Source of the DNA: Globodera rostochiensis
Lineage: Eukaryota; Nematoda; Chromadorea; Rhabditida; Heteroderidae
Direction of reading: 5' to 3'
Assembly (NCBI GenBank): GCA_018350325.1
Contig: JAEVLN010000013.1
Location: 1 to 64,000, forward strand
DNA: 64,000 bases
The position numbers and the translations under genes are program-made. How positions within the stretch are numbered: position 1 is the stretch's first letter; every line of letters starts with the position of its first letter. This document shows, piece after piece, positions 1 through 11,643 of this stretch. The notes below the pieces were generated by a model that saw only the letters and a program-made list of their open reading frames with translations, had not been told where the DNA came from and searched no databases.

Positions 1-3000
1 AATATAATTATTTATAAATATTATTTTGGGATCAAATTATAAATGAAATGAACAAAATCTCCATGCATTTAATTCCGATTCACACATATTAATCGACGAA
101 CAGCAAGAGCCAAGCCCGTTTATCAACTGAGACTAAATAAAGGAATTGAACCCAAAACGAAGAAGACAATAAACTTAAGCTTGCGGGCATGATTATAAAA
201 CAGGAAAGGGTTGTATAATAATGTAATAATATAAGATAAAAAATCTATTAATAATTAAAACAAAATTATTTGAAACTCCATGGTTAGTGCAAAAATCATT
301 CGTTCATATTAAACATTTAAATATTTTTGTCATTTCTATTTTCTTCAGAAATATCAGATTGAAAGAAAGGATAAAACGTAATTGTTAATGTTCATAGATA
401 ATAATAATTAAACTTATTTCGATAAGCGCAATTATGTGAGAGAATATATTAAAACTACTTCGCATCGTATTTGTACAAAATTATCTTTTAATTCTGCTCG
501 GTGTTCTTTTTTATTTGTAAACCAAATTCTTAATATCATTTTATTATCATATTAATTTACAGTGTTTTGCGTTTTAAATTGCAAAATTTGCGTTTTTAAA
601 GTCATCAGAACCTCAAATTATTTACACTCATCGAATTCAATCATAACAATCATAGCAAATTTGTATTGTTTGTGAGATTTTATTATTGAAATCTGGCGGC
701 GGGACAACTTTAGTGTTTTGGATTATATATTTTTTGTTGTTTTCAAACCTTTATTTAATATTTGCAAATTAGTAAGTTGCTAAATGTTTTAATTTTTTTA
801 AATATTAATTCTTGTTGCAATTAAAACTCGTGCGATAAAGGAACTCAAAATAACAATAAATTATTTAATAAATTATTAAAGATTTAATTACAAATCTACA
901 CTAATTTAAAATGATTAATAATATACTCTGTACTTTATGCTGTTCCAAGTTTCATAAGGCGAACAATTAAATAAAAAGTATTAGTTTAACAAATATTATA
1001 AAAATAAATCGTATTAACAACAAAAATAATAAATAATTGCAGAAAGTGTCGGTAAAACGATAATTAATTATCAAATTTAAAAAATAAAATACATTTAAAG
1101 TGAAGGTAAATCTCAAAAAAACCCAAAGTTAAAAATCTATAAAATAACAAAAAAATGAGAGGGAACAGTGACAAAGCACATCAAAAAATGTCAGCAAATA
1201 AATAAAATATGAAAACAAAGGTTGAATTATGGGAAAATGAATAAAAATTGTGCGATTTTGTCTTAAAATTTCATTGTCGCAAAATGATAATATTTTAAAA
1301 TGAGATTAAAATAATAAGAAATTTAAAACAAATATTTAAAAATTAAAAAAATTGATTTAATTACCTAAATTTACTAAAACTAATAAGACTTATCAAATAG
1401 CAATGTATGCCATAATTTCTTTAAACTTAGACAAGTCGAAACTGCTAATATGCTTATCGGATCACTAGACATTTTATTGGATTAAATGAGATAAAACATA
1501 AAAAGCCAGGCTCCCAACATCTAATAATTGTATTAAAATTAAAAAATTACTTAAAAATATATAAATATATAATTCAATAATAAACTAATTTTTATATTTT
1601 CTTTTTTTATAAATTCTATAAACATGAAAAACTGTTTATTTTGCACATTAAAATTAAACTTCTACACGAACTACACCTGATAATCATACATATTCTTGAC
1701 ATTTTTCTGGATCCCCGGGATCCTATTATGAAAAATTTATTATCTAGCTATAATGCAAAATTAATAATATAAAAAGTAATGATGGGTAGGATATATAATC
1801 TAATGCAGCGTAAATGATAATTTAACAATAATTTAAGATACATTTATTATTCAAGCAAGTTTTAGGCAAAATATAAATTTTAACTAACACATTAATAAAT
1901 AAAAATTCCCAACAAATGTTAAACCAGTGGCTTTCAAGGAGCGATTTAGGTGGAGACTTGTAAGTTGTGTTAGTTGCCAAAGAATTTCATAAATTCGGTA
2001 AGCAAAGCTTAAGAAACTTATCGATTAAGAAAAAGATTTAATTAAAAATAATAATTTTATTTGCACAATGACGGACAACTTTAAAAAATTGCAAGTTTTT
2101 TGACGCTATTCAATCAAACATAAATTTAACATTATCAACTACAATTTGTTATAATTTAAATTTTTATTAAATTATTTTAATAAAAACTGCATAAAACGTT
2201 AAATTATCAAAAGCTAAGTTGAAATGTAGAAAAAAATTTGGAAAAAAAAAAAAGAAACAATGTGCTTAAGAATAAATGGACAAAATATGTCATAAGACCA
2301 AAATCTTCAAAATAAACTTCTTAATAAATGAATTTTTAAAATTGAAGTTGTTTTCGTTTGGCATAAAAACATGAAAAATTAACTAAGAATTAATTTTGTC
2401 TCCAAAAATGACAAACGATATGGAAAGAATTAAATAAATATTATTTGGAAAAAACTAATATTGTTGATTAGTCAATATTAAAATTCAACAAATTAATAAA
2501 AAACATGAATGATCTATAATAATTATCTGCGTATGAACATAAAAATCTTAAAACTCTTTTCTAAAAAAATTAAAATTGAATCACTAAATAATAAAATCAG
2601 GATGCTTTTATGCAACAGTCTGACTTTCTTAAAAGCCATCATAGCAAAAAAGACCAAAATCGATGAACTTAAATATTAAAATAGTTAAAATAAAATTTTA
2701 TTGAAAATTTACGCCGTAATAATAATTTATAATACACAACCTAATTTTACCAAACATTCCCATCTAAATAAATATATAAAATATTTTAGATTTTTTTCGT
2801 TATAAATACATTTTGGCTCGCTGAATAACAAGGCGGAATTTCAAAAGCTGGATCGCATTGGAAACATAACTAACTGCTAATTTATTGGAAATAATATAAA
2901 AAAAGTATTGTCTTTTATTCAACATTATTAATTTAAACATATCAGTTGCATAAATAATCTATATAATAATAATAATTATGCTAAGACACGATCAATTCGT

Positions 3001-3010
3001 TCAACATTGA
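1..3010 (+). other. A-rich skew block 1
   Basis: The plus strand is A-rich and very poor in G and C, apart from a T-rich patch at about 430-800. Besides the candidate open frame at 47-130, the patch at 690-705 (a GC-richer stretch that reads as VVPPPDF on the minus strand) is the only local GC rise. The remaining stretch to 3010 is AT-rich sequence in which I see no gene, RNA or mobile element. Confidence 0.6.
47..130 (+). CDS. Candidate exon, unknown protein
   Basis: An open frame of 27 codons ends in TGA and covers a GC-richer island at 94-130. It reads with the acidic stretch ILIDEQQEPSPF near its end. Two other plus frames across the island are also open for 12-39 codons, so the frame is a choice based on acidic composition and not proven. 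It lies in an A-rich block, where a plus-strand gene is expected if skew follows transcription. I recognise no domain. Confidence 0.28.
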   Translation, partial: NEQNLHAFNSDSHILIDEQQEPSPFIN

Positions 3011-5488
3011 AGATGTTATTTACCTCACAAAATATTTTATCATTATATTTATATTATTATGGTTGAGATTTATATGCACATAAAATCTTAAAATATGCAA
3101 ATTTTTATTTTGCGTCAAATTAAAAAAAATTACCATTTTTTGGAAATTTATTAAGATGCATTATTCGCATTTTAATGTTGCAATATATCATTTGAATGAT
3201 TTTTTTTTATTTATCATTTGGAGCTTTATAGATTCTGACAATAAAGAACAAGTTTCTTGCCAAATAAATGAAGGCTTCAGCTGCTAGTCGTTGCGCTTTA
3301 ATATCACTTTAACAGTCTGCTCACTCATCCAAATTTATTTCCAAAAGGCATTAAATATAAAAAGTTTTAATATTCGAAGTATTAGTTTTGCACAAAAAAA
3401 TTGAAGTGCTTTTATCGATTAAAAGCAAATTTGAAAAGACATAGCTCAGGCACCGGCCAATTCTATAATGTTAAATTACTTTTAAATTAGTGTTATTATT
3501 TGACAATTAACTGATTAAGCTTGTTACTTGCAATTGTTTATAAATTTTGGCAATTTATAAATTTGCATTTTTGTGTTAATAGTTAAAAAATTTCAATTTT
3601 ATTGTTAATTAAATATCTTTTCATTAAATTTGTATTTTTGTAAAACTCGAATCTTTATGGATCAGCAACTCGTACTTAGCGTGATTGTAGGCATTTGGCG
3701 CGCTGTTGTCGAAGTGCAAGAAGAGCGTTTTGCTTCTTTAACCTTTTAGTTTTTTTATTGCACATTAAATTCTAACTATTAAACAACTTGACTATTTTTA
3801 AGGTATTATGAGTTTTTTTAGCTTTAAAGAAAGATTTTGCTTTTTTTTTATTTTGTTTCCTATGTCGGATTTTAATATTCATATTTGATAACAAATAGTA
3901 TTGGTTTGAATAAACAAAGGTTGAAAGTTATGATTCAACTCTGAAATTGGTCTTAACAAGTTGAGTGAGCCATTTAGTGTTTGAAAATAACTAATATTTT
4001 TCTCACTATTTTGAGTTGAAATAAATGCATTTTTTGTTATGAATTGAAAACACGTTAATCGCACATTGTATTTACTAACGTTACCATTCGGTAAACAAGA
4101 TAGCAAAATGTTTTTTTTTGACTTTAATTCATTTTATTTTATAATTCTTGATTGTTTTTTATTTCTACACCTTTACGCATATATAATAAATCATATGCTT
4201 TTATGACATTCCTACGCCATTTTCTAAATAAATTGTGCTTCTTTATTTTTTGATAAAGTTATTAATATATAAACGTTTTAAATATTAGAAAAAAAAACTC
4301 AATAAAGTAATCTTTAACTCACCAGATAATTTCTTTTATTTATTTTTACTTTCCGAAAAACTTAAATTATAAAAGTATTATACGTTTATATTTATTCTTA
4401 GAATATCATTTATTCAGTGATTAAATCGCTTTAGTTATATTTGTTTCTTCGGCCGCTAACTGTCTTTAATTTAAAAAACGTTGAATTATGTAAAAAGTTA
4501 GTTAAATTTTTAAGTTTTGCATTAAACCGCCGCACGCTTTGTTAATTTTCCTTGATATTGATTACATTTTATTATTATTATTTTTTAGTAATTTAGCTTT
4601 GAGATTTGCTTATTTTTACTTTGACGGGCAATAATAAAAAACCCTGTACTAATGGAGTTGGTATCTGCTTGGTCCAATTTTTTAAAAATTTGTAAAATTA
4701 TTTAGTTTTGATAGAAAGATGGTTATTTAACGTATTATAATAAGAAACGTGCCGTCGAGTCAGCCTTATCGTGTTTAAAATTGACCAACAATGACAAAAA
4801 GTCGTCAACTGCTGCATCCAATTTGCAAAATCTATTTATTTATTAATTTCTTGTTTTTTACTAAAAAAAGAAACTGCCCCAGTTCAAATTAGAAATAACC
4901 AAAATTAAACATCAAACATTATACATGCCAATTATTATTACGGAGTGAATTTTCAATAAATGTTATTTTATATTTACGCAGTTTAATTGGTTTATGTTTT
5001 TTGATAAATATGTTGTGCTTTTTCGATTTGCAAATGATAATAATTATAATAAAAATTAGTTCTAAATAAATATATTTTAATTTTAGTTTAATATGCAACT
5101 TTGTTAATTATCACAAATTAACGATTATTTATTAATCATTAACAGAATGGTAAGCGGGGTATTTTCTTAACATTTATTAAATGATTTTTAAAACAAAATA
5201 AAATTCAGTGCATAAATTGAATCGATTACTGGGTTTATATTTTAAATAATTTTAAAAAATGATCAGCATCTTCCATTATTTTTGTAATTGTTGATATTAA
5301 TTATTTATGTTACGAAAATAAAATAGGAAATTTTTTTTAATAAATTAAATGTTATTTATTTATTTTTTTTAAGGACTGGTCAATTATGTTTCATTAGCAT
5401 AGATTTGGTGCTTTATTTTAATCATTTCTTATAACCGGCAGATCGATCGGCAGAATAAGCAAGATGTCGACGACGGCTTTCTTATCAA

Positions 5489-5559
5489 TCACTGCGAAAT
5501 CTCTTCTCTCAGTTCATTGTTTTGGATACGAAGTTCAGCGTCGGTTTCATAAAGTGAAT
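5489..5559 (-). CDS. Candidate exon, coiled-coil-like
   Basis: On the minus strand an AG acceptor-like edge (…TAATCAG) is followed by 22 open codons with a heptad-like, charged stretch, ETDAELRIQNNELREEIS, then TGA. A donor-like GTGATT overlaps the end. The residues look like a coiled coil. The plus strand of the same island also carries an open frame of 79 codons from an ATG at 5464, with a donor-like GTCAGT at 5582, so the strand is uncertain; the T-rich block favours minus. Confidence 0.3.
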
Positions 5560-5955
5560 CTGATTAAGCTTTTGGCTGAAAGGTCAGTTAAATATTATTC
5601 ATTTTATTTTTTTGCACACCATTCATTAAATTTATGTTTTAAAATTTTAGAAAAAATAAAGTATGCTTTTTATTCTGTGATACGGGAGGACCTTGCGTTT
5701 TAAACAATAATATAATAATGTTAGATATTGTTTTGAACTGAAATTGAACACTTATATTGTTTAAAATATCAAAAAATAATATTATAAAACCGTTTTATTT
5801 ATTTGGCATTAATATTGTTATTTTACTCAACTTGTTAATCGAAGTCACAAGAAACTCATTTCCGATCTTTAAGTCTATTTTTCAACGCATTAATTAATTT
5901 AAATCTTTCATCATTTCATATCACATATGCCTCCAATGTGTCATGAACAGTGAGA

Positions 5956-6058
5956 TTATAACGTCAATCCCGGACTGTTGCCGCATCTTGCAAGGTTTTC
6001 CCCGTCCTGCTCGCCAATGATCTGCCTGGTCTGTTCAATGGTAAATCCGTGGCCATGC
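5956..6058 (-). CDS. Candidate terminal exon, unknown protein
   Basis: A GC-rich island of about 100 bases in otherwise AT-rich DNA reads on the minus strand as 33 codons ending in TAA, with the stretch GFTIEQTRQIIGEQDGENLA. The G+C at third positions is high compared with the surroundings. An ACTAG edge could be the splice acceptor. The plus strand is open in two frames as well. I do not recognise the protein. The island sits near the right edge of the T-rich block. Confidence 0.33.
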
Positions 6059-6998
6059 CTAGTTTTGTTTTTGTTCCCGAGATATAAAAGATATTGTTTG
6101 TTGTAATCAACGACAAATAATTTATAAAGTTTAATTATTCTTTTTATAATTTTAGGTTGATTTCAATGATCAAGCTAAAACTTTAATTTACATTTTACTT
6201 TTGTCTTTTCTTTATGATTTTAAAATATTATCACTGACTAATAAGAATAAGCATAAAACTAACCCTGATTTTTACATAGTTTCATGAATTAAAAGTATGG
6301 CGGTGTTTTTGTATCTAATTTGTAGGTGAAAAACCTAACAATATTTATTGATAAATAAAATAAATATAATATTGAGTTAAACAAAAAACAACTTAGCATA
6401 TGCTTTATCGTATGTTTATAGCAAATATCTAAATTGTGAATTAACAGGAAATTAACAAACAAATTCCTATCTTTAAAATTATAAATTTTAATATGCTATT
6501 AGAAGCAAAAGCGAAAAGCATATCTTATTAAAAAAAGAATAACTTAATATCAAAATGTTAAAGAAATAAAATGTTATCAACAAATTAAACGGAAATACGG
6601 TTGCTAAGTGTTTTTAGAAACATATTTTAACTTAATACTATGATTAATAAGCTTTTTTAATCTTCTCTCAACTTAAAAAACCACAATTAACATAATTTTG
6701 ATCTTCCTTATTCTGGTTGCTGAACATATATAAATTATGAGCTTATAAAATATGTAATTATCACAAATTCGTCAGAAATTGAATAACATTCATATAATGA
6801 TGGTTCGTCAAGAAGACAAAATTAATAAATAAATAAGTTCGATGTTAAACAAAAAAATAAAAAGAATATATTAAAACAAAAAATGTCACAATATTAATAA
6901 CGTAAAGCCGATTAATTTATTAAGGTGAACCAAAAAATTAAATTAAATAAAAGAGAATTATTTAAATAATTATTAAAAAAATTTGCAATGTAATTTAA

Positions 6999-7097
6999 AG
7001 CAATAAGCGGAATAAAGACCGTGTGCTTTCATATTACCGTAACACTAAGAAGGATGCCCAAAAGATGGTTCAGTTGTTGAAGTTGGCTAAGTGTTAG
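6999..7097 (+). CDS. Candidate exon, unknown protein
   Basis: A 32-codon open frame runs from just after a TAA to a TAG, with well-mixed composition: KDRVLSYYRN followed by KKDAQKMVQLLKLAKC. The helix-like pattern of K, Q, M and L looks like protein and not like the surrounding AT-rich DNA. There is no ATG at its start, so if real it is an internal or terminal exon. It is followed 150 bases later by the ATG frame at 7251. No family recognised. Confidence 0.42.
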   Translation, partial: SNKRNKDRVLSYYRNTKKDAQKMVQLLKLAKC

Positions 7098-7250
7098 CAT
7101 AATAAATAAAATCAAAATAAAAGAAAGAATTCTTCTTCTTTTATTAGTTTTAAATTATATTATACTGTCTACGCAAATGTGCAGGAATAAATAATAAAAC
7201 TTGTTTTATGCAACAAACAATCTTTTAATGTTGTTTAAATAATAAATGGA

Positions 7251-7382
7251 ATGGCTCTGATAAAAGGCCTCGTTGGAGAAAGTCTAGATTCAAATTTCGT
7301 ACAGTACAATGTATGCCTCTGTACTTTGAACAAGAAGCTGATTGAAAACATAAATTTTAAAGAAACCATTTTATTTAAATAA
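7251..7382 (+). CDS. Short ORF with ATG, unknown protein
   Basis: An ATG opens a 43-codon frame beginning MALIKGLVGESLDSNF and ending in TAA after a lysine-rich tail. A G lies just upstream of the ATG. The first 30 codons lie in a GC-richer patch and contain two cysteines (VCLC). It may be a first exon or a small protein. No domain recognised. Confidence 0.45.
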   Translation: MALIKGLVGESLDSNFVQYNVCLCTLNKKLIENINFKETILFK

Positions 7383-8793
7383 AGCACATTTTAATAATCT
7401 AAAATTAACTCTTCTTAAAATTTTATATAACTTAACCTATACTGAAACCTTAGCAATCGTTATAATGTTTTACTTCAAACATTTATCGGCAAATATAGGA
7501 TTTTCGTTTTGTTAAAAAACACATTCTCCAATAAAATAAAATAAAAAATCTTAAATTTTAAACGTTGATTAAGCAAATCAAAAATAAACGCTAAGATTTT
7601 TGCATCAAAAAATTGAGAAAAACACGGAGAAAAACAAAACCAATTAAAAAAAAACCTCTAATGTACAATTAAAACTTAGAAGCTATTTTAAATATAAATC
7701 AAATATTTTTGAATTTTCAATTCTATATATATGTTAAAAACAATTAAATGCTTTAAAATTAAATATATTTATTTTAAAACAAATTTTAATCTATAAAGAT
7801 ACTAGCATATATAATGGAATTGATACATTTTGGTAATAAATTTTAAGTTAGGTTAAGTCTTCGCGATTTAATATAATTTAGACTTGGTCATTCTAAATTA
7901 TCATACCAATTTTTTATTGATGCAATCGATTCTTTGTTTCTTTTTCTACAAAGTATTATTGTTGTATTTATTTTATAACATGATGCATTAATTATTGACA
8001 AAAGGTTATAATTACCATAGAATAGAATATTTTCTATGCATTAATTTGTAAATTTAGTTGATATTTTTTGAACTATTCACCCTCTTAATTGGTTTTAATA
8101 TTTTTATTCCTGTTTTTTTTTCTCCTTGAGCAAAAACGTATTGAGAAATGATAGCTGTCAAACTAACGTTTACATAAAAGATAGAAGAATACATAAATTT
8201 CTACATCTCTATTGCTTTATTTTTAAGTTTAAACCGATGATGTTTTTCTTAAATTTGTAGGTTTAAAAAAATTATGATTAAAAAAAATTTATTGAATAAA
8301 CGGAGATAATGGTTTTTATTTTCGTACACATCGCGAATAAGAAACAGAAGAAGAAGTAGACCGAAGTCGAAAAAATAATAAAAAACCATTGTTACTTTAT
8401 TTATTAATAAAAATAAATAAGTTTTAATTGATTTACATATTAGTTATCGAATAAATAGTACTTTTAAATATATCATTTTTTTGTTACCTTTTGCTTTTTG
8501 GATTTCAGAATGTGATCAATTCATATTTTATTTAACATCCTCATGAAACAACTATGTGTTGGGTAATTAAACCTAAGTTGGTGTTTTACTATTGATATGT
8601 TGACAAATATGTTAAATAATTTAATTACATAATATTTAATTTTATAAATTAATTTAAACGAGTTACACAGAATAAAGAGGTCGATATGGGGGTCTAACCA
8701 ATTTACACATAAATTTGCTTGGGGTCAAAAAATGAAAAGTTCATATTTTGCCTTAGGCAATGTTTTCATACATAATTAGACGCAGCTCGATGA

Positions 8794-9003
8794 GCTGAGT
8801 CGAACAGAAAAAGTTTATTCGTTTCTGGTCAAAACTGATCAAGTCACAGAATTATCATTTTTTACCAAAAATTTAAAAAAATTAAATTTTGAAGTTTTAA
8901 ATTATTTAAAATAAATTATAGATATTTATATTTAACAAAGCTGACTAAACAAAAAAAAGTTTGTTTAGTTCTGATCAGAATTGATCAAAATATGGGTTAT
9001 TGA
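8794..9003 (+). repeat. Diverged tandem pair, 146-base period
   Basis: Two copies of about 64 bases start at 8794 and 8940. Both begin GCTGA(G/C)T, run through an A-tract and TTTGTTTAGTTCTGATCA or its variant GTTTCTGGTCAAAACTGATCA, and end in a TTATCA/TTATTGA motif. They are diverged by substitutions, so the duplication is not recent. A short palindrome, CTCGATGAGC, lies just left of the first copy at 8786-8796. Confidence 0.55.
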
Positions 9004-9179
9004 ATTTTGAAAAATGCATGCTATGAAATAGTGTGGGAAAGTGAGAGATTGTGGGTAGAGAAGGAAGAGTAAGGTAAGAGATAAGGTGCCCTTTTGCAGT
9101 TGTTTGCACCCCATAGAACATTTTTGTTGGTAGGGGAGAGCAAATTATGAAAATTAAATAAAATGAAATTCAATTAAAA

Positions 9180-9265
9180 GAAAAAGCAGTCGGAAAGGGC
9201 TTGCCCGGCCCCGGGAAGGGCTTGGCCATCCCAGGGAATGGCTGGCACCCGGAATAGGCGTCAGT
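9180..9265. repeat. GC-rich imperfect repeat patch
   Basis: A sudden GC-rich stretch is built from imperfect copies of GGGAAGGGCTTGGCC-like units (AAAGGGCTTGCCCGG, GGAAGGGCTTGGCCATCCC, GGGAATGGCTGGCACCC). It is low-complexity, not codon-like, and may be the end of a small transposon or a decayed satellite. The sequence at 9300-9450 is also moderately GC-rich but unrecognised. Confidence 0.4.
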
Positions 9266-9463
9266 GGAAATGCGTCAGTGATTATTAAAAGTCATGTTTC
9301 TGGAGGTTTTTGGGGTCGAAGAATCCAATTCTGAGCTCTGTTACAAGAACCCCGGACCAGAATTCGAACATTTGGTCGAAAATTCAAATTTTTCCAAAAA
9401 TAAGTTTGGCGGCTAACCCGTCCGAAGCCAACCACGATTTCCGATTCTGTCTAATACTGAAGC

Positions 9464-9560
9464 TAAGCCTAAGCCTAGCTTAGGCCTAAGCCAACCTGGC
9501 TTGGGGTTTGTTAGGCTGAGGCCTAAGCATAGCTTAAGCCTAGCTTAGGCTTAGAGTCAT
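9464..9560. repeat. TAGGCCTAAGC palindromic tract
   Basis: About 95 bases are composed of forward and reversed copies of CCTAAGC / GCTTAGG (for example AAGCCTAGCTTAGGCCTAAG). Because each word is the reverse complement of the next, the tract can fold on either strand into nested hairpins. It is bordered by AT-rich DNA on the right and a moderately GC-rich stretch on the left. Confidence 0.6.
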
Positions 9561-9654
9561 TGCTGAAAGCCTGAAAGTATTAAAAGGACAAAGGATACCA
9601 CCAAACTGCATGATTTCTTTGCGATCTGTTAATAATAGAAGAAAATCGAAATGA
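9544..9654 (+). CDS. Candidate exon, frame ambiguous
   Basis: Two overlapping plus frames are open here. Frame A (9544-9654, 36 codons to TGA) reads ESLKVLKGQRIPPNCMISLR. Frame B (9567-9632, 21 codons to TAA) reads KRTKDTTKLHDFFAIC, whose TKLHDFF resembles a PIP-box-like short motif (inference only). Composition does not decide between them. The left end overlaps the palindromic tract. Confidence 0.28.
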   Translation, partial: LRLRVIAESLKVLKGQRIPPNCMISLRSVNNRRKSK

Positions 9655-10113
9655 TAAAAAATAAAAATTAAAAACTAAATGGAAAACCGAGCCAGTTGCA
9701 TTAAATGTTTATGAAAAGAGAAGTTATTAAATCTAATATTAGACTTTTCCCATTAAATTTTAGTTCCATAAGAAAATTTTAAACAAGATACTGAAGCTGA
9801 AACAAAATCAAAAATAAATAAATAATTTTGTTTGAAACGCTAAAATATTTGAAGTTTATAAAAAAAATTCAATTCATTAAGGCTAAATTCTCAAATAATA
9901 ATACACATCATCGTCTAACGAAGTGTTAAACTCAATTCATTGTAAACTTTTATTAAAATTAAATTACAAAATACTTTCAAATGCAATTAAAATTATTATA
10001 AATATTTAAACTACCCGCGGCGTATGTGATCCAAAGATGAATAAATATTTAAAAAAAAAATTATTAATAAAAAGTAATCTATTCTGAATGATAAGACCCC
10101 GATTCGCTTTTGG

Positions 10114-10247
10114 CCAATTCGCTTTTTACCCTATTCGCTTTTTGTCTATATAAACTAATACAAAATAGAAAGAGCGCAGACAGTAAGAAGGTTAGAGTGC
10201 CTATACTTATAACACACAAAAAGCGAATAGGGTAAAAAGCGAATTGG
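10114..10247. mobile_element. Small perfect inverted-repeat element
   Basis: Two perfect 32-base inverted arms (10114-10145 and 10216-10247) surround a 70-base core. The arm starts CCAATTCGCTTTTTACCC and itself contains two copies of ATTCGCTTTTT; a third, GATTCGCTTTTGG, lies just outside the left arm at 10100. This is the architecture of a tiny MITE or a foldback element, or a decoy hairpin. No clear target-site duplication is visible and no transposase is nearby. Confidence 0.6.
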
Positions 10248-10435
10248 AAAAATGATAATTAAAGTAAATAATTTTAGGAGAAGTTAGAAAATAATTTTAA
10301 CAAAAATGATCCTTTGATTAAAAAATGAAATTATAAATTAATATTGCTAGTAATTTAGCAATAAGTATTGGCATAATTTTTATATTGTTATAATATGTTG
10401 TCATATACAAATTAATAACTTTCAATAAAAATTAG

Positions 10436-10549
10436 AGAAATTCTAGCAACCTCATTTTGCCTGCAAATGAAGCCGTGGCGGAAACTGAGTGCTTTGTCGC
10501 GCGTGGCGTTTTAACAGATTCACAATTTTTATCAAATAAAAACAAGTAA
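10436..10549 (+). CDS. Candidate exon, unknown protein
   Basis: A 37-codon open frame runs from after a TAG to a TAA, crossing a GC-rich island. It contains ANEAVAETECFVARGVLTDS, a mix of acidic, small and hydrophobic residues unlike the AT-rich surroundings. The other plus frames are shorter (an ATG frame MKPWRKL of 15 codons). The 75-codon minus frame over the same place is taken to be its shadow. No ATG at the start, so an exon is more likely than a whole gene. Confidence 0.45.
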   Translation, partial: RNSSNLILPANEAVAETECFVARGVLTDSQFLSNKNK

Positions 10550-11102
10550 AAGCTATTTCTTTAATGCTCATGTTCAAAGAAAAATATAAATAATCATTTA
10601 AATAAATAAATTTGAAATTAATCGCTAATAAAACCAAAAACCTTAACCACCTTACTATAAATTTGAATAAAATATTCACAAATAGTTCCGAAGGTATTTA
10701 TTAATGAGTATTTCCACTAAATAAATTTTTTTTTTGTTTTTTGAAATATTTTATCTTATTAAAATCTTTTTCAGAGTTCATCAAAATATTACTGATTGCT
10801 GCATTAAACTCGCTTAGGTAATACCATGTATTTTGTATTTAAAATTAAGGTAACCTAACATCCGTTCATTATTAAAATGTTTTTAAAATTGAAACTTAAT
10901 TGAGCAAGGTATAAGGCATTGTTTAAAAATTTTTTCTTATTCATATAAAAAAATTAAGTAAAAACTATATATTTAAATTCAAATGCATATTTTTAAACAA
11001 TCATTATTATAATTTAAAATAAATATTTTCAATTTTATTTTTAAAAAACACACCCGCCGTCTATATTGCCCAAATGTAAAAACTAAAAAATATTAAAAAT
11101 AG

Positions 11103-11174
11103 TCAGATTCGGCCCGTTATACCCCCTTAAAGCCCGAAGATATTATTAATGAATACAACAAAATTAAATTATAA
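11103..11174 (+). CDS. Candidate exon, unknown protein
   Basis: After an AAATAG acceptor-like edge, 23 codons (SDSARYTPLKPEDIINEYN and four more) are open to a TAA. The island is GC-rich only for its first half. It is followed by a second small open frame at 11206-11250 (EDKTPESSGAMNE). No family recognised. Confidence 0.33.
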   Translation, partial: SDSARYTPLKPEDIINEYNKIKL

Positions 11175-11239
11175 AGAGAAATAATTTTAAAAAACTCCAA
11201 ATTAAAATGAAGATAAAACCCCAGAGAGCAGCGGGGCAA

Positions 11240-11262
11240 TGAACGAATGAATGAATGAATAA
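11240..11262. repeat. GAAT microsatellite
   Basis: Four to five tandem GAAT units (GAACGAATGAATGAATGAAT) follow the small open frame at 11206-11250. Too short to be more than a simple sequence repeat. Confidence 0.7.
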
Positions 11263-11459
11263 GTAATTGCCCACATGTCATTTAGTATGTTTGTACATTA
11301 TTGTCTTTAGTGACATAATTTAATTGTTTATGGTAAGTGGTAAACGAAAACTTAACGACTCGACCAGCGGAGTTTATTTATAAATTATTGATAACATAAA
11401 TTATTTTATCAACTGTTGCGTTGTTTTGATTAATACAGACAAAATGTTTTTTTGGCTGA

Positions 11460-11643
11460 TATTGCAAAAATTTTTACGATTTTTCAAAGATTATCAGGAT
11501 TAATAAAAATAGGGCTGGGCTTAGTCGTCGAAACTGGTATCAATCAATTCAGAAACTAGATGAAATGGAATATCAATAAAATAATGCCCCGAAATAAAAA
11601 CATAGGCAGTTCAAATGCGCACCTATTGCCTGCAGCAAAGTGA
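11460..11643 (+). CDS. Two overlapping candidate exon frames
   Basis: Frame 1 (11460-11579, 39 codons to TAA) ends RAGLSRRNWYQSIQKLDEME. Frame 2 (11560-11643) starts with ATG inside frame 1, one base over in phase, and reads MPRNKNIGSSNAHLLPAAK to a TGA. The second half could be a separate exon after an ACATAG edge at 11610. Either frame is plausible and the overlap argues that at least one is accidental. Confidence 0.38.

Larger units (their letters stand above)
3010..6230 (-). other. T-rich skew block 2
   Basis: The plus strand is T-rich here, with a short A-rich patch at about 4860-4930. Two GC islands at its right end (5440-5590 and 5940-6065) are listed as candidate exons. Between 3010 and 5440 I see only AT-rich sequence; an ATG frame on the minus strand at 3879-4106 has the composition of noncoding AT-rich DNA and was not accepted. 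Confidence 0.6.

Noticed and set aside
1709..1723. GGATCCCCGGGATCC, resembling a cloning polylinker
   Set aside because: Only 15 bases, nearly palindromic, with no vector sequence on either side; coincidence is the simpler explanation.
6361..6720. Long TGA-free frames in A-rich DNA read with TAA/TAG as glutamine
   Set aside because: The translation is almost only K, N, Q, L, I and Y with very few D, E, G or A residues, as expected from AT-rich noncoding DNA. This does not support a ciliate-type code or real genes there.
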